From assembly GCA_017546025.1 (NCBI GenBank), contig JAFYYS010000017.1:1-51902 (forward strand): a DNA stretch of 51,902 nucleotides, in the 5' to 3' direction. The position numbers and the translations under genes are program-made. Numbering within the stretch: position 1 is the stretch's first letter; each line of letters opens with the position of its first letter. Positions 41,347 through 49,118 of the stretch are shown one piece after another. The notes under the pieces were generated by a model, which was given only the letters and a program-made list of their open reading frames with translations, did no database searches and was not told the origin of the DNA. The stretch is from Lachnospiraceae bacterium (GTDB lineage Bacteria > Bacillota > Clostridia > Lachnospirales > Lachnospiraceae).

Positions 41347-41679
41347 TCACGAGGGATATGCAAGAAAAGACTGCTCTCGCTCATGGAAAATACGACACCA
41401 ACCCCTTTCGTCTCCCTCCCGTCGAAAACCCGTATAAAAAACAACATCCCCGTCAACGACGAGGATGTCTTCCATACTGCTGTGCAGTATCTTGCTGAGA
41501 ATTACAAGGTTGTCCAGACTCGGTAACGACTTCCCGGACATCCACTTGTAAATTGCCTGCGGGTTTTCAAAGCCCATGGCGCTTTGGACGTCCTTCACGG
41601 TGTAGCCGTTTGTCTTAAGTAGTTGTTTAATGTGGTTGCCCGTCTCCGGAAGGCGGATTGATACATACATCGGTTCCAT
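41347..41679 (-). CDS. XRE-family regulator of the AAA-Fic operon
   Basis: 110 residues from ATG 41679 (GGAGGTGT 6 bases upstream). Residues 10-70 form an XRE helix-turn-helix (IKQLLKTNGYTVKDVQSAMG, KWMSGKSLPSLDNL). The tail is short and ends in HEREQSFLAYPS. It is the first gene of XRE-AAA-Fic, 20 bp from the ATPase gene. A palindrome in its promoter spacer (41745-41758) is a likely binding site for itself. Confidence 0.85.
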   Translation of the reverse strand: MEPMYVSIRLPETGNHIKQLLKTNGYTVKDVQSAMGFENPQAIYKWMSGKSLPSLDNLVILSKILHSSMEDILVVDGDVVFYTGFRREGDERGWCRIFHEREQSFLAYPS

Positions 41680-41737
41680 TTTACACCTCCGTAAATCACG
41701 TGTATACCCGAATGCCAATCCCGAACTAGGGTATTTC

Positions 41738-41766
41738 AGTTTAACCGATTCCAATCGGAAAGTCAA
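41738..41766 (-). promoter_or_regulatory. Promoter and operator of the XRE-AAA-Fic operon
   Basis: Minus strand TTGACT (41761-41766), 17 bp, TAAACT (41738-41743). The spacer holds the perfect palindrome CCGATT-2-AATCGG (41745-41758). A related imperfect copy (GGATTGGCATTCGG on minus) lies downstream at about 41708-41721. Confidence 0.7.
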
Positions 41767-41923
41767 TTGTATTTTTCACAATTGCTTCCCGTAGATTATG
41801 CATTTCCACATCCCGTAAAGAAAACAGAAAACCGCCTGCAACACAGCCATGAGGGTTACTCTCCGTCAACCGGTTCAGCACGAAACCTTTTTCATGGATT
41901 TCGGCACTGTAAAATGCCTGCAA
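41741..41923 (-). CDS. Possible 60-residue small protein, TTG start
   Basis: A TTG codon at 41923 follows AAGGAG with a spacing of 8 and opens 60 codons ending inside the promoter of the XRE gene. The peptide (AEIHEKGFVLNRLTESNP, GCVAGGFLFSLRDVEMHNL) has a globular, non-repetitive composition. It could be a small phage- or plasmid-type protein, but the overlap with a promoter and the rare start codon weaken the case. The rest of the gap, 41924-42063, shows nothing clear. Confidence 0.4.
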   Translation of the reverse strand: MQAFYSAEIHEKGFVLNRLTESNPHGCVAGGFLFSLRDVEMHNLREAIVKNTIDFPIGIG

Positions 41924-42122
41924 ATTCGTTGCTCCTTGACAGGTGTCCGTTCATCCGAATACAGTTTAAGTCTCATCATTCACATACGATATAAAACCGA
42001 AAACAGTTGAATCCAATCTCAGATCAACATATGTTCAGCCATATATCAACCATAGTAATCGACAGGATTCCCCCCCTGCCGGGGGAACCGGGTTTTGAGT
42101 TTTCGTGTTACAGGCAGTCGGG

Positions 42123-42782
42123 TTAAATCTCGACAAAGGTGGTGGCGTTGGACACCTTAATCTGCGTATCCAGCTCAGAGAGGAGTTTGGTTCTTCTCTC
42201 CTGAATTTCGTCCACCTTCCTGCGGACATCCAACGGGTCAACAAGCTCCGCCGTGTTCTCGGAAACGTAGGTAGCAACAACCGCGAGGGGTTTGTCGTCC
42301 TTCGTCTTGGTTTCCTTCCCGAGAATGCTAAGACGCATGCTTTCGGCAGTCGCTTCGAGCTGCTTGTTCTTAGAATCAACGGCAAGGAGGCGGTTATTTA
42401 CTTCGGACTTCATCTTGTCGAGAAGAAGCCCTTCGAAGTCGGAGTCTTCGTAATAGCTGCCGCTACCGCGCATGCGACTGCGAAGCGCGATTGCACCGGC
42501 CACCGTGTAGTCCCCGAATGTGGTGTGGATTATGGTGTTGGCATTCGACGCCACAATCGCGGCGTCAAGCTTCCGGAAGCGCTTAATCAGATCCATAATC
42601 TGCTGATATGCGCTCTCGACATCCTTACGGAAGGTTTCTTCCTCCGTGCGTGCATCCATAACCTTCGTTTCATTGTGTTTCTTAACATCCGTAAAGGAGG
42701 CCTTGGCGATCTTATCGCCAATTTTCTTAACCAAAAGGTCTCTTTCATCAAGAGCCTGGGTTACTAACAATTTCTCTGCCAT
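42123..42782 (-). CDS. Phage-like protein of unknown function
   Basis: 219 residues from ATG 42782 (AGAGGAAG 7 bases upstream; a longer frame to 42863 overlaps the promoter). It is almost all charged helix, with a central AIVASNANTIIHTTFGDYTVAGAI that resembles a motif I recall from phage and DIP1984-like proteins. The C-terminal third is another coiled-coil candidate (DVRRKVDEIQERRTKLLSELD). A promoter (ATGACG-17-TACAAT) is suggested at about 42836-42864. A G/C-rich hairpin follows the stop (about 42066-42090) without a clear T run. Function unknown. Confidence 0.65.
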   Translation of the reverse strand: MAEKLLVTQALDERDLLVKKIGDKIAKASFTDVKKHNETKVMDARTEEETFRKDVESAYQQIMDLIKRFRKLDAAIVASNANTIIHTTFGDYTVAGAIALRSRMRGSGSYYEDSDFEGLLLDKMKSEVNNRLLAVDSKNKQLEATAESMRLSILGKETKTKDDKPLAVVATYVSENTAELVDPLDVRRKVDEIQERRTKLLSELDTQIKVSNATTFVEI

Positions 42783-42889
42783 GGTTTTCTTCCTCTCTAT
42801 TCTTTCGTTTTTTTGTTTTCGCTGTTGTGACGTTATTGTATTACATCTTTCGTCATTCGTCATTGAACCTGTAGTTTAATTGCTTTACT

Positions 42890-42926
42890 CCAAAAAGAAA
42901 ACCGCCTGCCGATACGGCAAGCGGTT
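42890..42926 (-). terminator. Terminator of an unidentified short minus transcript
   Basis: Stem AACCGC-TGCC/GGCA-GCGGTT (42900-42926) followed on the minus strand by TTTTCTTTTT. No annotated minus-strand gene ends here. The region 42927-43189 holds only a 21-codon frame beginning MDSIEYIDHRV without a good ribosome binding site. Confidence 0.7.
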
Positions 42927-43189
42927 CTATCCCCGTCTATAACGCTATGTTCAAATGATTTATGCGTGTAACTCTATGGTCAATGTATTCTATTGAATCC
43001 ATCCAGTCAACAATCAATACTGCCGGTCTATGCCATCCATATAATCCGAATGGATTTATATATGTTCTACTTGTTTTTTTACTAGTTGTTTGTTAAAATC
43101 TCATATTACAGATTTGTTCTTTGAATCTCGTTTTTCGGTCGTTTTTCGACGATTCTTTTCAAATCTGAATAAAAAAATGTGAGGGAAAG

Positions 43190-44434
43190 ATGAAAAGAAA
43201 TTCTGTTTTTCGAACAATTATTACTTTGCTGCTCATTGTATCGATGACAGCTGGAATGGCTGCCTCCTTGGGAAAGAAAGCTAATGCAGCCTCTACAATT
43301 ACAGTCACTTGGTTAGGCAACGGTGGCAAAAATAGCTCGGGGCAAACATCGCACAAGACATATTACTATGGTTCCTCAGTAACACTTAAACCTTCTTCTA
43401 CGTTATATACTCGCTCGGGTTATACCCTTACAGGTTTTACTGTAAACGGAAAAACATACAGTGTAGGAACCAGTTTTACAATTACAAAAGACACTACAAT
43501 CACTTGTAATTGGAAGCAGCTCCAGTGCACGGTAAAAATTTGGGATAAGGCCATTAGCCCAACCGGTGCCGGAAAGACCACTCCCAAGGTAAAAGTAGGT
43601 GTACAAACTGGGACCACACTTTCTAAAGCATTGTCCGCTGCCAAGATTTCCGCCACTGCAGCTAAAGGCTATACCAGAACCTGGTATAATGTTAATGGTG
43701 GCACTGTTATCTCCACATCAAGAGTAATAACCTCTGATATTTCGATTTACTATGTTGATACTCCCAATACCTGCAAGGCCACATTCATTTATGGGAATCA
43801 GAGCAAAACAGTGACCTTGACCACCGGCAAAACTATTGAATCAAAAATTACCCGTTTGGACTTTACAACCACTCCCACCGCCAACCTTGTTGGATGGAAG
43901 AAAGATAACGACCCGTTAGGTGATGTAATCTATACTCCCGGAAATAAATGCATTATTGAAAGTAGCAGCAGTCAAACTTATCGTGCCGTTTTCCTTCCCT
44001 TTACCAAAAACACAAAGCAAGATATTAAGGTAGTTATGAGTAGGGAAGAACTAATTGCACTACAAAACCAGATTGCCGAAGACCACAATAAACTTCGAGA
44101 AAAGTACGCCACGAAATTTGCGAACCACAGAGTTTTAACCCGTGGTAGCATTGGCGCTAGTGTTGTAAGTATGATGGTTGGAGGTATCCCTGGAATTGTC
44201 ATCGGTGGAATCTCTATCATTGCCTGTATTTATGCTGAGGCTACTGATGATTTATCACTTATAGAAAAGCAGCTAAATCTCTATGAAACTCAATATGACA
44301 ATATCAAAAGGGCCTTAAATGAAAACAATGCACGCTACAAAGTAAGCTTTACAGCAAAAACAAATAGTTTTTGCGTTACCACCAAATGTGATCATGTAGA
44401 TTATTACTTTAACTGTGTGTTGGGCGGAATATAA
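43190..44434 (+). CDS. Secreted protein with InlB-type B-repeats
   Basis: 414 residues. A signal peptide (MKRNSVFRTIITLLLIVSMT...) ends at ANA-AS near residue 33. Residues about 35-270 hold two or three Listeria-Bacteroides (flg_new) repeats: VTWLGNGG...YYYGSSVTLKPSSTLYTRSGYTLTGFTVNGKTY...TITCNW is a full unit. A helical segment (about 280-310) is followed by a Gly-rich hydrophobic stretch (SVVSMMVGGIPGIVIGG) and a charged tail, so it may insert into a membrane. No sortase motif is seen. GAGGGAAAG precedes the ATG. Its composition is A+T-richer than the left half of the window, suggesting transfer. Confidence 0.85.
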   Translation: MKRNSVFRTIITLLLIVSMTAGMAASLGKKANAASTITVTWLGNGGKNSSGQTSHKTYYYGSSVTLKPSSTLYTRSGYTLTGFTVNGKTYSVGTSFTITKDTTITCNWKQLQCTVKIWDKAISPTGAGKTTPKVKVGVQTGTTLSKALSAAKISATAAKGYTRTWYNVNGGTVISTSRVITSDISIYYVDTPNTCKATFIYGNQSKTVTLTTGKTIESKITRLDFTTTPTANLVGWKKDNDPLGDVIYTPGNKCIIESSSSQTYRAVFLPFTKNTKQDIKVVMSREELIALQNQIAEDHNKLREKYATKFANHRVLTRGSIGASVVSMMVGGIPGIVIGGISIIACIYAEATDDLSLIEKQLNLYETQYDNIKRALNENNARYKVSFTAKTNSFCVTTKCDHVDYYFNCVLGGI

Positions 44435-44547
44435 AAACTCTCTAAAAAACGACCATCCGGTTTTGCCCTACTACACCAAGACCAGTAAGAGAAAGCTTTA
44501 ATTCTTCTGTTAACAGCAATGGAATAAGCTCTCTCTCAACAAAAGAA

Positions 44548-44585
44548 GGGTCAAAAGAGAAAACCGTCGTTTTCTCCTTTGACCC
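44548..44585 (+). terminator. Terminator of the secreted repeat protein gene
   Basis: A long stem GGGTCAAA-GAGAAAAC / GTTTTCTC-TTTGACCC with a 4-base loop, followed by TTTTA on the plus strand, 114 bp after the stop. It may also serve the minus-strand REase gene that ends at 44629. Confidence 0.85.
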
Positions 44586-44628
44586 TTTTACTTCTCAGCA
44601 AAGACTTAATTGTTATGGTTTTTCTTTT

Positions 44629-45456
44629 TTAGCTAAGCACTTCCAAGAACTTAATCATTTTTTCCGTGAGAAGAATACTCTCCTTCTTATTTTTCCGAAT
44701 GCGAATATTCTTTTCTTCCTCCAAGAAAAGATTTGCCTCATTTATGTCTGTAACTACACCCTTGATTATAGAATAATCGCTCGTCTTCGTTATCTTTACT
44801 TCATGATTCAAGAGAGAATCATCAATTGAAAAATCCGAGTAAACTATTTCAGCTTTATCATTAATCTTAAAGGTATCGAAGGGTTCCAATCCTATAATCA
44901 TCATTGGAATGGTAAGCTGATTCATCATTGGCGGTAAATAACGCAACACCTTCTCATAAGACCCACTTGCAGAATCGATGTTTCCTGCAATCTTCATATT
45001 ATCTGTAGCGCACACATAAATACCTATCTGCCCTTGGATTGCTTTTTCAACATGATTCAATTCACAGGAAAGAACAGGTTTAAGCAGATTCCAAGCAATT
45101 GCCTCTCCATGATTGAATGCCACTTCTACACAAAAAGCATTGTCACAGGCAAAGTCAAGACGCCATTCCGTATTGCCTATTTCTCCGGTTTTGTCATTGA
45201 AAATATCTACCTCAGCTTGCCACCCAGGAATCTCTAGCATTCGCCTTTTCAAAATACTGTTGATAGAAGGAGTCACGCTCTTAAATGTACTCTTCCGTGC
45301 TGCATATTCAGCTTTCTTCAACAAAAAATCCTCAATCAGTTCCTCATCGCTAATATCGCGAAGAGCCCCAATGAACTGCTCATATCTTTCTTTTAAGTCA
45401 GGATTGCTATCGATTATAGCCTTTGCATGTCTGTGTGAATACTCAATAAACCTCAT
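44629..45456 (-). CDS. Putative type II restriction endonuclease (BglII/BstYI-like)
   Basis: 275 residues. EWRLDFACDNAFCVEVAFNHGEAIAWNLLKP carries a PD-(D/E)xK-like centre: Asp101, then Glu111 in EVAF. From memory the layout, with GQIGIYVCAT, SGSYEKVLRYLP and TIPMMIIGLEPFDTF after it, matches the BglII/BstYI group that cuts within GATC-containing sites. It lies 24 bp after a cytosine-5 methyltransferase gene, which supports a restriction role. BglII itself pairs with an N4-cytosine enzyme, so either this is another specificity or the match is only structural. GGAGGAG precedes the ATG. Confidence 0.7.
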   Translation of the reverse strand: MRFIEYSHRHAKAIIDSNPDLKERYEQFIGALRDISDEELIEDFLLKKAEYAARKSTFKSVTPSINSILKRRMLEIPGWQAEVDIFNDKTGEIGNTEWRLDFACDNAFCVEVAFNHGEAIAWNLLKPVLSCELNHVEKAIQGQIGIYVCATDNMKIAGNIDSASGSYEKVLRYLPPMMNQLTIPMMIIGLEPFDTFKINDKAEIVYSDFSIDDSLLNHEVKITKTSDYSIIKGVVTDINEANLFLEEEKNIRIRKNKKESILLTEKMIKFLEVLS

Positions 45457-45480
45457 AAAATATCTCCTCCATAATAAGTT

Positions 45481-46713
45481 CTACTTTTCTTTGCTAATTA
45501 TGTCGTTCAAAACTGCCCCCATCCGCGTAATCATCGGAACAACCAACGCATTCCCCATGCAGAAATACCGCATTCGTCTAGGCATGCCGGAATTTGTCCA
45601 ATCATCATCAAAACCCTGCAGGCGCTCGGTTTCAATGGGGGTCAGGATTCTAAGTCTCCCATTCCCCGGATCAGCTACTACATGAGTGCTTCTGTTCAAC
45701 GTCGATTCACTTGTCAGCATCGTGCGACCAGGCTTATCCCAAGAATCAGGGAATGCCACCGGCCCCTCAGAGAACATATACTCATGTCCTTCTTTTGTTT
45801 TTCTCGGTATCTTCTTTGCGCCTTTCAGAAATACCCACTTGGGTTTCTGTTCTTCAGAAATATAGAACTCTTCAGCCACATTTTCCTGAAGAATCTGTTT
45901 CATTACGATGGGCTCGATTTCCTGCTCAGTCGCATCGCACGTGAAGATTTTCCCCTCATGCATGTATCCGGATTTTTCAAACGCAAACGCGAAACTATCA
46001 GAGATTCTTACAATATCTTCATCGGTATTATATGGGCTCAAGTCTCCCTCAAGCATTTTCCCAATCTCAGAAAGCGGAAATGCCTGCGCCATAAAGCCAT
46101 TTGAGAAGATAATCTCTTCCGGATTTTTCTTCTTCATTGCTTTCCCGTATTGTGTATTATCTCTGTAAGCGAAGATAAAGGTTCTTTTACGTCTCTGTGC
46201 AGCCCCGTACTGCGCAGCGTTAACAACACGCCATTCAGCGGAATAACCGAGCCCCGCTAAACAAGCAAGAATAATGCCAAAGTCTCTTCCTCTTTGACTC
46301 GCCGGCGACTTCAAGATTCTATCTACATTCTCGAAGAGGCAGAACGGGGGATTCTTGGCAATAATAGTATCGCGAATCTGCCACCAAAGAACACCCTTCT
46401 TTCCCTCAATTCCATGCGAGGAGCCCAAGGCATGGGCAACGGAATAATCCTGGCACGGGAAACCTCCACAGAGCAATGTGTGGTCCGGAATGCTCTTCTT
46501 GTCCATTTTGGCGATATCTTCACCGGTATGGTATTCTCCTCGCAAATCCTTTAAATCACCAAAATGCGACACATAACAATCATGCGCCCACTGGTTCACT
46601 TTTTCCGGTTCCCACTGCGAGAACCATGTTGTTGTCCATCCAGTTTGAAGGCGTTCCATTCCCAAACGGAATCCGCCAACCCCCGCAAAGAGTTCGCAAA
46701 TAGTTTTTTTCAT
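45481..46713 (-). CDS. DNA (cytosine-5) methyltransferase
   Basis: 410 residues from ATG 46713 (AAGGAGG upstream). Motif I is ELFAGVGGFRLG (7-18), motif IV GGFPCQDYS with catalytic Cys87, motif VI FENVD (127-131), motif VIII QYGAAQRRKRTFI (168-180), motif IX TPIETERLQGFDDDW and motif X MGNALVVPMI. A target-recognition region lies between motifs VIII and IX (about 190-340). It methylates C5 of cytosine in a specific site and should protect the host from the REase encoded 24 bp downstream. The target sequence cannot be read from the motifs. Confidence 0.95.
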   Translation of the reverse strand: MKKTICELFAGVGGFRLGMERLQTGWTTTWFSQWEPEKVNQWAHDCYVSHFGDLKDLRGEYHTGEDIAKMDKKSIPDHTLLCGGFPCQDYSVAHALGSSHGIEGKKGVLWWQIRDTIIAKNPPFCLFENVDRILKSPASQRGRDFGIILACLAGLGYSAEWRVVNAAQYGAAQRRKRTFIFAYRDNTQYGKAMKKKNPEEIIFSNGFMAQAFPLSEIGKMLEGDLSPYNTDEDIVRISDSFAFAFEKSGYMHEGKIFTCDATEQEIEPIVMKQILQENVAEEFYISEEQKPKWVFLKGAKKIPRKTKEGHEYMFSEGPVAFPDSWDKPGRTMLTSESTLNRSTHVVADPGNGRLRILTPIETERLQGFDDDWTNSGMPRRMRYFCMGNALVVPMITRMGAVLNDIISKEK

Positions 46714-46874
46714 TTCTAAGTCCTCCTTGGCTTCTAGCCATCTCACTTATTTTTTTGAGCCCGAATTCGGTAGCACCATCGGATGATGGATCATGGGCTC
46801 TTATATAGATTAACTCGTCACACAACAATGCAGTGCGAGGAAATCCCTTTGGTTTCGATTCAACCTTTTCGAAA

Positions 46875-47657
46875 TCATCCCCTAAAGATTACATCATTAT
46901 GGTATTCAATGAAATCCTTCTGCGGAAGAAACTTGTCTGGCAAATGAATGCTTTTCCCGGAAAAACTTATAAACCATTCCTTCGTTTCTGCATCCATTTT
47001 GCATTCCGAAATGTCTTTGGAAATCACTATTTTGTAATTCTTATCAATCGTAATGAATCCTCTATCAAACGCTTTGTCATGAAGCGGATTCAAACATAAT
47101 CCATTGCAAGGATTTGTCTTCTCAGTCTTGTCATCGCTTTCAGCCCAAGGCTTAATATGACTGGCAATCAGAAGCTCATTCTGGTTGATGCCTGTAACAC
47201 AGCAGCGATAATTATATGCACTCAAAACCGACATTCGGAAATAGTATTGTCCGACTAGCGTTTTAATAACACTCTCACGATAGGTTCCGGCAGGGATAGT
47301 ATCAATATCTTTTGCATCAATCAGCGTCGTTAACTCAACATTCATCAGCTTAGCTTTGATACGCTGGGCCTCATTTGCCAACTCCAGCCCGTTATTGGCA
47401 AATTCTTCAAATATCTCTTTATCCAATTTGCTTCCATGGGCCATGGCATTTACATGACGTTCTTGTAGAATCGGGTCATAATGAGCGAGATTGTGCATCT
47501 TTAGTCCAACTGAACCTGGTGTTCTCCCAAGAACTTTTGCCAGCTCAATAATGTCCGGGTTAGTTTGGCCGATTTTCCCGAACGGTGTCCTGCTATACAA
47601 ATCATAAGCCAGTATAGTCTCGTCTCTACTCCATTTTACTCCAGTTCTATCTTCCAT
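46875..47657 (-). CDS. HNH endonuclease associated with the R-M locus
   Basis: 260 residues. The C-terminal half has an HNH_2-type nuclease: YNYRCCVTGINQ, LLIASHIKPWAES, NPCNGLCLNPLHDKAFDRGFIT. The N-terminal half (WSRDETILAYDLYSRTPFGKI, LGRTPGSVGLKMHNLAHYDP) is a helix-rich DNA-binding type often fused to such nucleases. It may be an extra restriction enzyme, for example of the kind that cuts modified DNA, or a nicking partner. The ribosome binding site is weak. It precedes the methyltransferase by about 160 bp. Confidence 0.85.
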   Translation of the reverse strand: MEDRTGVKWSRDETILAYDLYSRTPFGKIGQTNPDIIELAKVLGRTPGSVGLKMHNLAHYDPILQERHVNAMAHGSKLDKEIFEEFANNGLELANEAQRIKAKLMNVELTTLIDAKDIDTIPAGTYRESVIKTLVGQYYFRMSVLSAYNYRCCVTGINQNELLIASHIKPWAESDDKTEKTNPCNGLCLNPLHDKAFDRGFITIDKNYKIVISKDISECKMDAETKEWFISFSGKSIHLPDKFLPQKDFIEYHNDVIFRG

Positions 47658-47745
47658 TTTTGTTACCCCATATCTTTCATCGCATTTATCTTCATGTGCC
47701 GGATAATGGCTGGAGCCACATCACATTTTCCACAACGCCAAAAGA

Positions 47746-48222
47746 TCAAAACAACCCGATCCACATGTTCTGGAAGACCCAAAGGCCCAGCAGGAAGCTG
47801 GCAGCATTGGCGATTGCGGAATAGATGATGCAACGCCGGCGGTGCGATTTTCCATCCGTGAATTTGAGACTCGTGAGGTAATATACGGCTTCGATGATGC
47901 AGATGATTAATTCTGCAACGATGAGGCCTATAAACACGCCCATGGAAATCGTGTCGTCTTTGACGGTATATAAAAGATATGCGTTGAGCATAACCCGCGT
48001 CACGATGTTGATGATCCCAAAATGCTGCCAGTTCTCTTTCCCGGCAAGGCCGAATATAGCGAAGAGAATAGCCTCAACAACAACCGTCAGAATGAAATCC
48101 GCTATGGTATTTTCCACATAATCGAAAAGGCTTTTTTGCGGAATCCAAACGATTTCTCCGGTCGCCGAATCGTAATCAAAGACCGCATTGTAACCTTCTC
48201 TCCTGACTTTGTTGCTCAGAAT
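47746..48222 (-). pseudogene. Truncated duplicate of the adjacent membrane protein gene
   Basis: The frame from about 48222 (ILSNKVRREGYNAVFDYD) to the stop at 47746 aligns with residues about 130-294 of the membrane protein at 48225-49109 (RSNTVTKERYNAVFEYD onwards), including four membrane segments and the ending WIGLF/WIEIF. The 5' half, with the signal and first domain, is missing and no ribosome binding site is present; the homology begins within a few bases of the stop of the intact copy. The GTG-initiated 123-residue frame at 48117 has no site either. It is best read as a remnant of a tandem duplication. Confidence 0.75.
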
Positions 48223-48224
48223 GC

Positions 48225-49109
48225 TCAGTATGATACGTTAAATATTTCAATCCACAGCTTTGTATATATCATGCTGCCTACCAGGAAACTGGTAAAATTG
48301 GCTGCAAGTGCATACATAGTGGTCAGTTCCCTGGCCTTTTCCCCTTCTTTGTCCTCGTCCTTTCTGCGTAGGGTTATCTTGTAATAGACAGCCTCCAGGA
48401 TGAAAATGACAAACTCTATGAAGAGAAAGCACAGCATTGCGAAGCCCGAGGTCATACCTTCTGTAATATTGTTCACAAGAAATACGTTGAGCAGAATCTG
48501 TGTCACGGTATTGGCAATCAAAAAGTGAATCCAGTTTTTCTTCTTTGCCGCGAAACCGAATGCAATAAGCAAAAGCCCTTCACAAATGAGTGTCAGAAGA
48601 TAGCATCCTATGGCACCTGACACATATAGCATCCGGCTTTCTTTGATAATCTCATGGATTTCCCCGGTGCTCACATCGTATTCAAAGACAGCATTGTATC
48701 TTTCTTTCGTGACGGTATTGCTCCTGTAAACCTCACCGTCAAGCGAAACAATCACCACGTCAAAGGTTTTCGGGACCATGTACCCAAATCTGTAAGTGGT
48801 TCCGCCCGACCTGTAACAGCTCTTTCCTACCGGAGTGATATGAATCCCCAAACTAAATATCTTGTCAATTGCCTGATGTTCCTTCTCGCCGGGGTTTTCC
48901 TTTTTCAGCCGGCTTATTTTGTCTTCTTTGTAGCGGTCGTGTCCGCCTCCGCCACTCAAAGCAATATAGTATTCTGCCGGCGCGTTCTTCACTCTTATCG
49001 TAATGCTCGGCTTCGGTCCGTTGTCTGCCTTTGTGTTTCTTACGAAGAGCGGCAGCATAAGGCACAGAATCAGCAGCAGACCGAAGATGGTTTTTCTGTT
49101 TCGTTTCAT
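48225..49109 (-). CDS. Exported/membrane protein with four C-terminal helices
   Basis: 294 residues. A signal-like N-terminus (IFGLLLILCLMLPLF) precedes an extracellular domain of about 130 residues (ITIRVKNAPAEYYIALSGGG, SYKSGG-type loops, GYMVPKTFDVVIVSLDG). Four membrane segments follow (about 160-290). Not recognised; similar proteins occur in Firmicutes next to regulators. GGGGGAAG precedes the ATG, 9 bp after the WYL regulator stop, so the regulator and this protein are co-transcribed. A decayed copy lies directly downstream. Confidence 0.8.
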   Translation of the reverse strand: MKRNRKTIFGLLLILCLMLPLFVRNTKADNGPKPSITIRVKNAPAEYYIALSGGGGHDRYKEDKISRLKKENPGEKEHQAIDKIFSLGIHITPVGKSCYRSGGTTYRFGYMVPKTFDVVIVSLDGEVYRSNTVTKERYNAVFEYDVSTGEIHEIIKESRMLYVSGAIGCYLLTLICEGLLLIAFGFAAKKKNWIHFLIANTVTQILLNVFLVNNITEGMTSGFAMLCFLFIEFVIFILEAVYYKITLRRKDEDKEGEKARELTTMYALAANFTSFLVGSMIYTKLWIEIFNVSY

Positions 49110-49118
49110 GGCTTCCCC

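Noticed and set aside
46580-46828. 82-codon minus frame overlapping the methyltransferase start
   Set aside because: It shares most of its length with the methyltransferase in another frame and has no ribosome binding site; only its first 38 codons are outside.
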